From an uncultured Bacteroidia bacterium (lineage in GTDB: Bacteria > Bacteroidota > Bacteroidia > Bacteroidales > UBA932), in the NCBI GenBank assembly GCA_902774145.1, contig CACYHC010000007.1, positions 1 through 64,000 on the forward strand: a DNA stretch of 64,000 nt, in the 5' to 3' direction. Shown in pieces: positions 52,407 through 60,553 of the stretch (positions are counted from its first letter, which is position 1; each line of letters starts with the position of its first letter). Both the position numbers and the translations under genes were made by a program. The notes under the pieces were generated by a model that ran no database searches, was not told the DNA's origin, and saw nothing but the letters and a program-made list of their open reading frames with translations.

Positions 52407-53377
52407 TAGCGGCGGGGAATCAGGCGGGCACGAACCTTCAGGAGAAATTCCAGCAGGGAAAATTTACCGGGAACATACATTTTCCGCAGGTCGCGGTACC
52501 GGCGGGTCGTAAAGAAACTGAAGTCTTCGGTAGAGGCGAGGTAACTCAGGGGGGAGATGCCCTTGAACGGATCGTCCAGGATGGCTTGAACCGTTTCGTC
52601 CGGCGCTCCGCTCCGCCGGATTTCTTCCAGGACTTCCGGACGGTTCAGCCAAAAGAGGCGGGAGCCGTCCTGCCCGTTGGCAAAGTAATGGAAGATGCGG
52701 GCGTCTTTCATATAGCGGACGCCGTAGGGGAGCTGACAGTTCCAGACGGCGTCAAGTTCCCCGGCGATGGGGTCCTCCGCGACGGCCCAGGCCAGTGACG
52801 GCTGGTCCCACCCGATGCCGTTTTTCCTTCCGGCGAGGTATTTTTCTTCCCAGGAAGCGAAAAAATCCCGCACCCGGGGCGTGTCCCGGGCAAAGAGGAC
52901 GCCGCTGTTGAAATAGAGGTCCTCCTCGCGCATCGCGAAACCCGCTTTGCGGCATTTGAACAGGATATCCTTGCGTACGGCGATATCCTTCAGTGCGCAA
53001 TGGTGATCCAGGCACAGGGCCAGGTCGGCGGGCGTATCGTCGATACCGGAAAGGTCGCGGACAATGAGCGTGTCGGTGTCAATGAAGAGAAAATCCCCGT
53101 CGACGTATTTGCGCATTCCCGTCTTGAGCAGGCGGGAACGGAACTGCTTGGGCAGCGTCGCATCGATGGGCGCGGTTATCCAGCGGTCGGGCAGGTCCAG
53201 GAGGGCGGCGCCCGATTTCCCGCGCTCGGGAAGTTGTTTCAGGGTGGCCTCGTCGGTCAGGACGCAGACTTCCGCCCCTTCGAGGTGACGCCTCAGGGAG
53301 AGGAGGGAGAGCAACAGTTGCTCGGCATAGTAATCCGCGCCGTCGCTGGCCAGGACATAAAGAATTTTCGTCTTCAT
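52406..53377 (-). CDS. Putative GT8-like glycosyltransferase
   Basis: The 323-residue protein has a GT-A-type fold with DXD in FLFIDTDTLIV (about 97-107) and the GIGWDQPSLAW segment (about 190-200), as in GT8-like enzymes that use UDP-sugars. I start at ATG 53377; the -7 box ends only six bases before it, so the message may be nearly leaderless. It is the first gene of the minus-strand glycosyltransferase set. Confidence 0.82.
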   Translation of the reverse strand: MKTKILYVLASDGADYYAEQLLLSLLSLRRHLEGAEVCVLTDEATLKQLPERGKSGAALLDLPDRWITAPIDATLPKQFRSRLLKTGMRKYVDGDFLFIDTDTLIVRDLSGIDDTPADLALCLDHHCALKDIAVRKDILFKCRKAGFAMREEDLYFNSGVLFARDTPRVRDFFASWEEKYLAGRKNGIGWDQPSLAWAVAEDPIAGELDAVWNCQLPYGVRYMKDARIFHYFANGQDGSRLFWLNRPEVLEEIRRSGAPDETVQAILDDPFKGISPLSYLASTEDFSFFTTRRYRDLRKMYVPGKFSLLEFLLKVRARLIPRR

Positions 53378-53383
53378 TGGGTA

Positions 53384-53421
53384 CAAATGTATGGATTATT
53401 TTCCATTTTTAAGTATTTTTG
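53384..53421. promoter_or_regulatory. Divergent -7 elements for the two glycan gene sets
   Basis: CAAATGTA (53384-53391) reads TACATTTG toward the GT8-like gene; TATTTTTG (53414-53421) reads toward the flippase. Both fit TAnnTTTG and sit 6 and 10 bases from their start codons. Confidence 0.55.
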
Positions 53422-53431
53422 TTGTTTGACT

Positions 53432-54976
53432 ATGGCGGGCAGGTCGGACATACGGATTGCAAAGAACACGGTCATCATCTATGTCCGGATGATTGTCACC
53501 ATCCTGGTAGGGTTGGTGACCAGCCGTCTCGTGCTGCAGGCGCTCGGGGCTTCAGACGTGGGAATTTACAGTGCCGTGGGAAGTGCGGTGGCCCTGGTGT
53601 CCATTATCAGCGGGGCGCTGACGGGCACGACCGTGCGCTTTATGAATATCGAGATGGGCAAGCCGGACGGGGACCTCAACCGGATGTTCAACGTCTGTCA
53701 CACCACGCATCTCTGCGGTGCCGCCCTCATCTTTTTGATTCTGGAGACGCTGGGCATCTGGTACATCCACACCCAACTCAACGTCCCGCCCGGGAAAGCG
53801 GGGGATGCGATGTTCGTTTTCCAGGTCTCCACGGTGGTGGCCTGCCTCAATATCGCCAATGTGCCCTTCCAGAGCCTGTTCAATGTCCACGAGAAATTCG
53901 GGACCATTGCCCTGGTGGACATTGCCAATACGGTGGTGAAACTGCTCCTGGTCCTTGCGCTGTGCCTCTTCTGGCGGGAATCGCCGGCGGGACTCCGGAT
54001 TTATGCCGTGATGATGAGCGCGGCCACCTGGGTATCCTTCCTTTTTTACCATCTGGCCAGCCGGAAATACTGGCCGGACACCGTCCGCTGGCACCCGGTA
54101 AAAGGGGGCTCCGCTTATCGGGAGGTGCTTTCTTTCAGCGGATATAACCTGCTGTTTTCCAGTTCGATGATTGCCCGCACCCAGGGCTCGAACATGCTCA
54201 TCAACGCCTTCTTCTCCACGACGGTGAATGCCGCTTATTTTTACGCGTCCACCCTGCAGAATTATGTAATGAACTTCGTGTCCAACTTCGACGCCGCCTC
54301 CGCTCCGCAATTGACGCAGAGCATCGGGGCGGGGGACAACGGGCAGGGGGAACTGCTGGCCCGGCGCGTCTGCCGCGTTTGCCTGCTGCTGTTCCTGTTG
54401 CTGTTTTTCCCCTTGTGGAGCGAGCTGGACTTTTTGCTGCGGCTCTGGCTGGGTGCCGGGATTCCGCCGGATACGGTGGTGATGAGCCGCTGGTCTCTGC
54501 TGGTTGCCGCTGTTTCGGTGACTTCGGCGGGCTTGTTCCAGCTGATCAATGCCTACGGCAGGATCAAATGGTTTAAAGTCGAGAGTTCCACGCTTTTCCT
54601 GTTGTGTCTGCCCGCCGGTTACCTGCTGTACCGGGACGGCTTCCCGGCGTATTCCATTCTGATTTGTTTTGTCGTCGCGGATATCCTCAATCGCATCATT
54701 CAGTTCATTTTGTTGCGCGCGCTGTTCCGCTTTGACGTGGGGTGGTTCGTGAAGGGGGCGTACCTGCGTCCCGCCCTCATTGTCCTGCTGATGTGCGTGT
54801 ATATCGCCGCATACCGCCGTTTGCCGCTGGAAGGGGCGTGGATGCATCTGGCGGGATTTGCGCTGACTTTTCTGGTGTGCGCGGCGCTGGTCTGGGGAAT
54901 CGGCCTGAGCCGCAGCGAAAGGAGCCGTCTGCTCCGTCATCCCCGCGTCGTGTCTTTTTTAAAACGGAGCCGATGA
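53432..54976 (+). CDS. Polysaccharide flippase (Wzx-like)
   Basis: The 514-residue protein has about 12-14 membrane helices and the MVF/MATE flippase layout, with the typical opening IRIAKNTVIIYVRMIVTILVGLVTSRLVLQALGASDVGIY (quoted as SRLVLQALGASDVGIY). It should move a lipid-linked glycan across the inner membrane. I start at ATG 53432, ten bases after the -7 box. It heads a run of four genes with four-base or larger overlaps. Confidence 0.9.
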   Translation: MAGRSDIRIAKNTVIIYVRMIVTILVGLVTSRLVLQALGASDVGIYSAVGSAVALVSIISGALTGTTVRFMNIEMGKPDGDLNRMFNVCHTTHLCGAALIFLILETLGIWYIHTQLNVPPGKAGDAMFVFQVSTVVACLNIANVPFQSLFNVHEKFGTIALVDIANTVVKLLLVLALCLFWRESPAGLRIYAVMMSAATWVSFLFYHLASRKYWPDTVRWHPVKGGSAYREVLSFSGYNLLFSSSMIARTQGSNMLINAFFSTTVNAAYFYASTLQNYVMNFVSNFDAASAPQLTQSIGAGDNGQGELLARRVCRVCLLLFLLLFFPLWSELDFLLRLWLGAGIPPDTVVMSRWSLLVAAVSVTSAGLFQLINAYGRIKWFKVESSTLFLLCLPAGYLLYRDGFPAYSILICFVVADILNRIIQFILLRALFRFDVGWFVKGAYLRPALIVLLMCVYIAAYRRLPLEGAWMHLAGFALTFLVCAALVWGIGLSRSERSRLLRHPRVVSFLKRSR

Positions 54977-55971
54977 AGATTTCTGTCATTGTCCCGGTAT
55001 ATAACACGGAAGCGTACCTGCCCCGCTGCCTGGATTCCGTTTTGCAGCAGGACATCCCGGAAGGGGCCTTGGAACTGATTGTCGTCAATGACGGCTCTTC
55101 CGATGCTTCTCCCCGCCTGGCCGGGGAATATGCGGACAAGTTCCCCTGTATCCGTGTCCTTTCGCAGCCGAACGGGGGGCTGAGCGTCGCCCGGAATCAC
55201 GGCGCGGCGGAAGCGACGGGGGATTACCTTTGGTTTGTCGATTCGGACGATTATATCGCGCCGGGCTCCCTGGCGGCCATTCTTTCGGCCGCCGGGCGAC
55301 ATCAGCCGGACTTGTTGATGCTGGGGAGCGCCCGGGACAAGGGCGGCACGATTAGCGAGGACGCGTATTTTCCCGCCGGCTTGCTGGACCGGGTGATGTC
55401 CGGCCGGGAGGTGATGCGCCGGGGACTGCTCCGTTCCGTCTGTTCTCCCTTTATCGTCATCCGGCGCGGCTATCTGCAGGCAGGCGGCTTTGGTTTTATG
55501 CCGGGTATCCTGCACGAGGACGAGGAATTCACGCCGCGTCTGCTTTACCGGGCGGAGCGCGTAACTTTTTTACCGGCAGCCTGTTACTATGCCTATGCGC
55601 GCCCCGGGTCCATTACCCGCTCTCCCAATCCCAAGCGTTCGGCGGATTTGCTGACGGTCGCCCGGTCTCTGGACCGGTATGCGGCGGAGGTCCCTCCCGC
55701 AGACCGTTATCTGTTCTCCCGCAGGATTACCGATGTGCTCAATATGGCGCTCAAACTGACGCGGGACTACGCGCCGGAAGCGTGCAGGGCCTTCCAGGAG
55801 CATTTGTATGAAAACAGGGACCTGCTTAGGCACCTGACCCGCTCCCGTATCCCGAAATTCGTGCTGGAAGGCGTCTTGCTGCGGCTTTGCCCCGCACACA
55901 GTGTGAATATCTATCACTTTTTACAGCGAAGCGCCGCTACGCTGGGACTTTCAACGGAAAAACCACGATGA
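54973..55971 (+). CDS. GT2-family glycosyltransferase
   Basis: The 332-residue protein starts MKISVIVPVYNTEAYL and has VVNDGSSD (about 37-44) and DXD in WFVDSDDYI (about 88-96), plus the GT2 acceptor-loop segment EDEEFTPRLLY (about 178-188). It should extend a surface glycan. Its start overlaps the flippase stop by four bases. Confidence 0.9.
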   Translation: MKISVIVPVYNTEAYLPRCLDSVLQQDIPEGALELIVVNDGSSDASPRLAGEYADKFPCIRVLSQPNGGLSVARNHGAAEATGDYLWFVDSDDYIAPGSLAAILSAAGRHQPDLLMLGSARDKGGTISEDAYFPAGLLDRVMSGREVMRRGLLRSVCSPFIVIRRGYLQAGGFGFMPGILHEDEEFTPRLLYRAERVTFLPAACYYAYARPGSITRSPNPKRSADLLTVARSLDRYAAEVPPADRYLFSRRITDVLNMALKLTRDYAPEACRAFQEHLYENRDLLRHLTRSRIPKFVLEGVLLRLCPAHSVNIYHFLQRSAATLGLSTEKPR

Positions 55972-56858
55972 ACACACTTCACAGAAAGATTTACTATACC
56001 CTCCGGAAGTTGCGCCTGCACATCGATCCGGCCGGACAAATGCAGCGGGATCTGGCGAGGTGGGGGCAAGCCTGGGACATCCGGCATCCCAAAGACATCA
56101 ACGAGAAAATCCTCTGGCTGGTGTCCCACAAGCCGTCCCGGGGATGGGGCAAGTATGCGGACAAGATAGCCGTGCGCGGGTATGTGGAGGCGTGTGGCTA
56201 CGGAGATTTGCTGGTGCCCCTGCTGGGTGTCTGGCGCAAGGCCTCCGAGATGGATTTCGACGCCCTTCCGGACCATTTTGTCCTCAAATGCAACCACGAT
56301 TCGGGGTCCACGGTGGTGGTGGACAAGACGAAAGGCGTGGATGAAGCGGCACTTCGCCTCCGTCTGGAGAAGGCGCGCCGCCGGAAATACGGATACTGGC
56401 TGGGCGAAATGTTTTACAACGAAATCCCGCCGCGCATTCTGGCAGAGCCACTGCTGCACCCCGCCCCGGGCGCAAAGACCATTCCGGATTACAAGGTCTG
56501 GTGCTTTGACGGCGTGCCCCATTATATCTGGGCCTGTTACGACCGCGTAGAGGACAAGGTGGCCGCCCGGCTCTACGATACGTCCTGGAGCCCCTGCGAC
56601 GACAAGGTGTCATACATCAGCCATTGGTATCCCGCCGGCGACCGTCCCCGGCCGCAACACCTGGACCGGATGCTGGAAGCGGCGGCCCGGCTTTCCCGGG
56701 GATTCCCGGAGGTGCGGGTGGATTTCTACGAAGCCGACGGAAAACTGTATTTCGGCGAGATGACTTTCTCCTCGATGGGGGGAAGGATGGAATATTTTAC
56801 CCCGCAGTTCCTGCGCGAACTCGGCGACCTTTGCATTTTACCCTATGAGAAGAAATGA
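55968..56858 (+). CDS. TupA-like ATP-grasp protein
   Basis: The 296-residue protein matches the TupA-like ATP-grasp family: KDINEKILWL (about 43-52), HFVLKCNHDSGST (about 102-114), DYKVWCFDG (about 178-186), VRVDFYEADGKLYFGEMTF (quoted as RVDFYEADGKLYFGEMTF, about 252-269). ATP-grasp enzymes ligate a carboxylate to an amine; TupA makes teichuronopeptide in Bacillus. Here it may attach an amino acid or amine to a uronate or similar sugar. The four-base overlap with the glycosyltransferase and 14-base overlap with the decarboxylase show one operon. Confidence 0.85.
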   Translation: MNTLHRKIYYTLRKLRLHIDPAGQMQRDLARWGQAWDIRHPKDINEKILWLVSHKPSRGWGKYADKIAVRGYVEACGYGDLLVPLLGVWRKASEMDFDALPDHFVLKCNHDSGSTVVVDKTKGVDEAALRLRLEKARRRKYGYWLGEMFYNEIPPRILAEPLLHPAPGAKTIPDYKVWCFDGVPHYIWACYDRVEDKVAARLYDTSWSPCDDKVSYISHWYPAGDRPRPQHLDRMLEAAARLSRGFPEVRVDFYEADGKLYFGEMTFSSMGGRMEYFTPQFLRELGDLCILPYEKK

Positions 56859-58053
56859 GCTTCTGACGCAGTTCCCCACGCCGTTCTATCTTTTTGACGA
56901 GGAAGGTTTCCGAGGGAACATCGCCCGCCTGGTGGAGGAATTCCGGACCTTCTGGCCGGAGTATACGCCGGCCTATTCCTTCAAAACGAATTACACCCCG
57001 GCCATTTGTGCGATGGCGCTGGAGGAGGGCTGCCTGGCGGAGGTCGTCTCCGATATGGAATATTCCCTGGCCAAAAAACTCGGCTGTCCGGACGAAAAAA
57101 TCTTGTACAACGGCCCCTTCAAGGGCCCGCTTTCCCGGGAACTTTTCCTGGGCGGCGGGATGCTCAATCTGGACAGCCTGGACGAGACCCGCCGCATTTG
57201 CGCCCTGGCGGCCTCGCATCCGGAACGGATTTTCCGGGTAGGGGTCCGCATCAATCTGGACCTGGGCGCCGGTTTCGTTTCCCGTTTCGGCATGAGCGTG
57301 GACAGCCGGGAACTGCGCGATGCGATGGAGGCCATTGCCGCCTGTAAAAACCTGCGCCTGGCGGGCCTGCACTGCCATATCAAGGCCCCGCGTGACCCGG
57401 AGTCCTGGCGCCGGCGCGCGGAGGTGATGATTGCCGCGGCAGACCGTTATATCGACGGGGTGCCGGAATACTTCAGCCTGGGCAGCGGGATGGTGCCCGG
57501 CCGTTATGACCAGACGGCAGGGGAGTGGGCGGATTTCAAGCCTTCCTGGCACGATTTCGCAGAGGCGTTTTTCGGTCCCTTCATCGCCCGGTACGGCGCA
57601 TCGGCGCAGCGTCCCCGCGTTTTTACCGAGCCCGGCAGGGCGCTCATCACGCGCTATGTCTCGCTCTTTGCCAAGGTGGACAGCATCAAGGAAGTGCAGG
57701 ACCGTTTCCTGGCTACGACGGACGGCAGTTTCCAGAATATGGGCGAGATGTGCACGATGGCGCGTGTGCCGGTGCGGGTGCATCCCGGCGGCGGGGAGAC
57801 CCGCTATTTCGACAATCTGGACATCATGGGGTACACCTGCCTGGAACAGGATGTGATGTTCCCCGCCTATGCGGGCCCGCTGGCCGTAGGGGACATCGTC
57901 GAATTTCCCAATGTCGGCGGCTATTCGCTGGTCTATAAGCCCCAGTTCATGATCCCGCAGTGCGCGATGTATGCGCTGCAAGCCGACGGAAGCGTCCGCA
58001 CGCTGATGCGCGCCGAAACTTTTGACGATGTATTTGCCAAATTCGGGATTTAG
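56845..58053 (+). CDS. PLP-dependent amino-acid decarboxylase (LysA/ODC fold III)
   Basis: The 402-residue protein is a fold-type III PLP enzyme. The PLP lysine is in YSFKTNY (about 46-52), the His of the barrel in GLHCHIK (about 174-180), the glycine-rich loop in SLGSGM (about 211-216), the phosphate-binding EPGRALI (about 257-263) and the dimer catalytic Cys region in MGYTCLEQDVM (about 327-337). The set resembles meso-diaminopimelate and carboxynorspermidine decarboxylases. Its place after a TupA-like ATP-grasp gene suggests it supplies an amine for the glycan. The substrate is not settled. Confidence 0.85.
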   Translation: MRRNELLTQFPTPFYLFDEEGFRGNIARLVEEFRTFWPEYTPAYSFKTNYTPAICAMALEEGCLAEVVSDMEYSLAKKLGCPDEKILYNGPFKGPLSRELFLGGGMLNLDSLDETRRICALAASHPERIFRVGVRINLDLGAGFVSRFGMSVDSRELRDAMEAIAACKNLRLAGLHCHIKAPRDPESWRRRAEVMIAAADRYIDGVPEYFSLGSGMVPGRYDQTAGEWADFKPSWHDFAEAFFGPFIARYGASAQRPRVFTEPGRALITRYVSLFAKVDSIKEVQDRFLATTDGSFQNMGEMCTMARVPVRVHPGGGETRYFDNLDIMGYTCLEQDVMFPAYAGPLAVGDIVEFPNVGGYSLVYKPQFMIPQCAMYALQADGSVRTLMRAETFDDVFAKFGI

Positions 58054-58517
58054 GGCAGCAGCCCCTGCGGAACGGCCAGATTGAGCGTCCGCGCTTCGGG
58101 GTCCGCGTCGAGAATCAAATCTTCGTGCAGGGGAAGGAGCACCTCGCCGACCCTAAGGCACGGGTTCCCTGGAATCCATTCCATGGCGTCGATGACGCCG
58201 ACCCGCCGGCCCCGGTCATAGAGCGTCCAGCCGGTAAAATCGTCTTCCTGCGCTTCCTCGCCGTCTTCTTCGGCGAACACGGCCCGCCCCACAAGTTCCT
58301 CGGCATCTTCGAGGTTGAAGCAGCCGGTGAGGTGCCAGACGGCGCGGCTGTTTCCTTTCTGTGCGGAGCGTTCAATGAAAAAAGGAACCGGCAGTCCATC
58401 GAATTCGATGAACACCGGTTCCCTGGGGTCAATTTCCTGCAAGTCGAAGGTGGAAGATCCGGCGAGGACATCCCCTTCTTTGCCGTAGGCCTTGAGGATT
58501 TTGGCAATCTGCAGCAT
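58050..58517 (-). CDS. rimM: Ribosome maturation factor RimM
   Basis: The 155-residue protein has the RimM beta-barrel start (ILKAYGKEGDVLA, in place of the usual GRVVGAHGLKGEV form) and a C-terminal PRC-barrel segment with IPGNPCLRV and LLPLHEDLI (the usual ViPfv region). It helps 16S rRNA processing by binding S19 and the 30S head. It starts within the rpsP stop, so the two are coupled, the usual order in Bacteroidota. Confidence 0.85.
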   Translation of the reverse strand: MLQIAKILKAYGKEGDVLAGSSTFDLQEIDPREPVFIEFDGLPVPFFIERSAQKGNSRAVWHLTGCFNLEDAEELVGRAVFAEEDGEEAQEDDFTGWTLYDRGRRVGVIDAMEWIPGNPCLRVGEVLLPLHEDLILDADPEARTLNLAVPQGLLP

Positions 58518-59068
58518 TATGCCTCTGCAGGAGCCTCTGCGGCCTCTTCGGCGGCGGGAGCTTCCTCGGCGGCCTGCTCTGCTTCGGCGGCAGCCTGTGC
58601 GGTAGCCAGTTCCGCAGCCTTGCGGGCAATCGCTTCGGCACGGGCCTCGTTCACCTTGGCTTCTTCAGCCTTGGCGGCCTTGCGGGCCTCGATGGCGGCA
58701 TTCTTGATACCGGTCACCTTGGCGTCGATCTTGGCATCCCTTTCGGCCTTCCAGGCATTCCACTTGGCGTCAGCCGCTTCCTGCGTCAGGGCTCCCTTGG
58801 CGACACCGCCGTCGAGGTGGTGACGGAGAAGGACACCTTCGTAGGAGAGGATGCGGCGGGCCGTCAGCGTGGGCTGGGCACCGACCTTGAGCCACGCCAG
58901 GGCACGCTCGCTGTTGAGCACGATGCTGGCGGGGTTGGTGTTGGGATTGTACGAGCCGAGCAGCTCGATGAAACGACCGTCGCGCTTTGCACGCGCGTCT
59001 GCCACAACAATGTGGAAGAATGCGAAATTCTTCTTACCGTGGCGCTGTAAACGAATTTTAACAGCCAT
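58517..59068 (-). CDS. rpsP: Ribosomal protein S16 with Ala/Glu-rich extension
   Basis: The 183-residue protein has the S16 core in its first 85 residues ([24 protein letters not shown], quoted as [28 protein letters not shown] at about 33-42). After that it has a charged helical region and a C-terminal 60 residues made mainly of Ala and Glu. Long S16 is usual in Bacteroidota, whose S16 is about twice the size of the E. coli 82 residues. The promoter and a leader hairpin lie upstream. Confidence 0.94.
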   Translation of the reverse strand: MAVKIRLQRHGKKNFAFFHIVVADARAKRDGRFIELLGSYNPNTNPASIVLNSERALAWLKVGAQPTLTARRILSYEGVLLRHHLDGGVAKGALTQEAADAKWNAWKAERDAKIDAKVTGIKNAAIEARKAAKAEEAKVNEARAEAIARKAAELATAQAAAEAEQAAEEAPAAEEAAEAPAEA

Positions 59069-59103
59069 TGTGAATCTGTTAGTTTATTAAGTTAAACGGT
59101 TTA

Positions 59104-59156
59104 CCGCCCTACCCGAGGGCGGAGCGCAAAGGTAGTGATTTTTTCTGAATTTACAA
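59104..59156 (-). promoter_or_regulatory. rpsP promoter and 5' leader hairpin
   Basis: On the minus strand TTG (59154-59156) is followed after 19 bases by TACCTTTG (59127-59134). A seven-base GC-rich hairpin (59104-59110 with 59116-59122) begins about five bases on, at the likely first transcribed base. The remaining leader to the ATG is AU-rich. The promoter overlaps the stop of the upstream gene. Confidence 0.65.
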
Positions 59157-60401
59157 CAACCTGGAGGTCAGGATGTAGGGGACACCGTTCAGGACGTCGG
59201 TGCGGCCGTTGTATTCCAGGCCCCCCTCCCCCTGCCGGTGGGTAACGGTCGTGGCGCAATAGACGGAAATCCAAAGCGCGCCGGCGGCGGGACGCTCCAC
59301 GGTCAGGGTCTTGTCCGTTCCCGGCTGGACATTACACCACGGCGCGTCACTTAAAAAGGCGAATCCTTCCGGCGATGCGGCCAGGTACAGGTCGAAATTT
59401 TTCCTCCCCTCGACGCCTTCCAGCCGGATTTCCACGGCCTTCGTTCCTTTCGGTACCGGGATGCGGAAATGATGGTACTGCCGGTCGCCGATGCAGGTGA
59501 ATGCGGGATTCCGGTCCGCGCTGCCGGCGGTCATACGTCGCGGCTCGCCGGGCACGAGCTCCCCTTTGAGCACTGGCTCCCCGCAACCTTCCAGCGCATA
59601 ACGGACCAGGGCGCTCATCAGCGCCAGGTTCTCGCCGGTGGCCGCTCCCTCCGGATGCGATCCGCAAAGAATGACCCTCCCGCAGCGTTCGGAAGCCTTG
59701 TATGCCCAGACAGAAGGCAGAGAGTCGAGCCCCAGTTCCGGCAGGCGTCCCTGCATGGCGTATCGGGCCAGTATTTCCGTGCCTTCGGGCGCGTCTTCCA
59801 TTTGGGCAAAGCAGCCGCCGTTGTGCCGGACGCTGTCTATCTGCATTTTTCCGCCGAAGCGGGCGTCCAGCGAGAGAACACTGCCGGGCTCGAACGCCAT
59901 CGCCGTCCAGGATTTGTTGAGGCCGGTGAATCTGGCGCGGCCGGGCCAGAGCCCGAGATATTTGACGCTGCCCAGATAGGCGCCGGCGCAGCAGCCCAGA
60001 TAACTGCCTCCGGCACGGACAAACTGCCGGAAAGCGTCGGCCGCCTTGTCGCTCAGGGAGCCGAGGTGCCGGGATGCCTTTCCTCCGTTCATAAATACCA
60101 TACGGAAGCGGGGTTGCCCGTCCGGATAGAGCAGGATGCCGTTTTCGTCTGTTTCATTTCCGCCGATCAGCGCATTCTGCCGGTCGCTGTCTTCTTGGGT
60201 GAGATACAACTCTCCGGAGAGTCCGAGTACTTTCTCCACAGGCAGGACCTTGCGGGACGTCAGGCCTACTCCGCTGTCCATAAAGACGTCCTTGTAATAT
60301 CCGCGCGGGGGATTTTCCGCCATGAGCGGCTGGGTGTTCCCGGTCAGGAGCAGAAGGAGAAAAACGAAAATCATACTGCAAAGTGAATCTTTTTTTTGCA
60401 T
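59151..60401 (-). CDS. Exported amidotransferase-like (BPL_N type) protein with C-terminal PPC-like domain
   Basis: The 416-residue protein has a signal peptide (hydrophobic MIFVFLLLLL region, residues about 10-20; an ATG at 60374 would start there). Residues about 60-260 form a class I glutamine-amidotransferase-like/BPL_N domain: RQFVRAGGSYLGCCAGAYLGS (quoted as GGSYLGCCAGAYLG, about 138-151) holds the nucleophile-like Cys, and a conserved GSHPEG lies near the end. The C-terminal 110 residues look like a beta-sandwich pre-peptidase domain. It is probably periplasmic. The reaction is unknown. It is one operon or read-through partner upstream of rpsP. Confidence 0.7.
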   Translation of the reverse strand: MQKKDSLCSMIFVFLLLLLTGNTQPLMAENPPRGYYKDVFMDSGVGLTSRKVLPVEKVLGLSGELYLTQEDSDRQNALIGGNETDENGILLYPDGQPRFRMVFMNGGKASRHLGSLSDKAADAFRQFVRAGGSYLGCCAGAYLGSVKYLGLWPGRARFTGLNKSWTAMAFEPGSVLSLDARFGGKMQIDSVRHNGGCFAQMEDAPEGTEILARYAMQGRLPELGLDSLPSVWAYKASERCGRVILCGSHPEGAATGENLALMSALVRYALEGCGEPVLKGELVPGEPRRMTAGSADRNPAFTCIGDRQYHHFRIPVPKGTKAVEIRLEGVEGRKNFDLYLAASPEGFAFLSDAPWCNVQPGTDKTLTVERPAAGALWISVYCATTVTHRQGEGGLEYNGRTDVLNGVPYILTSRLL

Positions 60402-60425
60402 TTTTCCAAAAGTGTTGTACATTTG
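60395..60425 (+). promoter_or_regulatory. Promoter of tRNA-Leu
   Basis: TTTG (60395-60398) and TACATTTG (60418-60425) are 19 bases apart. The tRNA begins 11 bases after the -7 box. The site overlaps the start of the divergent exported-protein gene, so the two compete. Confidence 0.7.
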
Positions 60426-60436
60426 CAGTCCCAAAC

Positions 60437-60519
60437 GCGGTAGTGGTGAAATGGTAGACACGCTACTTTGAGGGGGTAGTGGGCATTGGCCTGTGTGAGT
60501 TCGAGTCTCACCTACCGCA
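60437..60519 (+). tRNA. tRNA-Leu (anticodon GAG)
   Basis: The 83-base gene folds as a type II tRNA. The acceptor stem GCGGTAG pairs with CTACCGC and the discriminator is A. The anticodon stem CTACT/GGTAG has loop TTGAGGG, anticodon GAG. A variable arm follows, and the T arm GTGAG-TTCGAGT-CTCAC is perfect. CCA is not encoded. Confidence 0.95.
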
Positions 60520-60522
60520 CGA

Positions 60523-60548
60523 AACGGCTCTGATTTTTCAGGGCCGTT
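60523..60548. terminator. Hairpin terminator after tRNA-Leu
   Basis: AACGGC (60523-60528) pairs with GCCGTT (60543-60548), and the stem continues inward through CTGA/TCAG with one G-T pair, to a T loop. It stands between the tRNA and the convergent epimerase gene and can serve both. Confidence 0.55.
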
Positions 60549-60553
60549 CTTCG

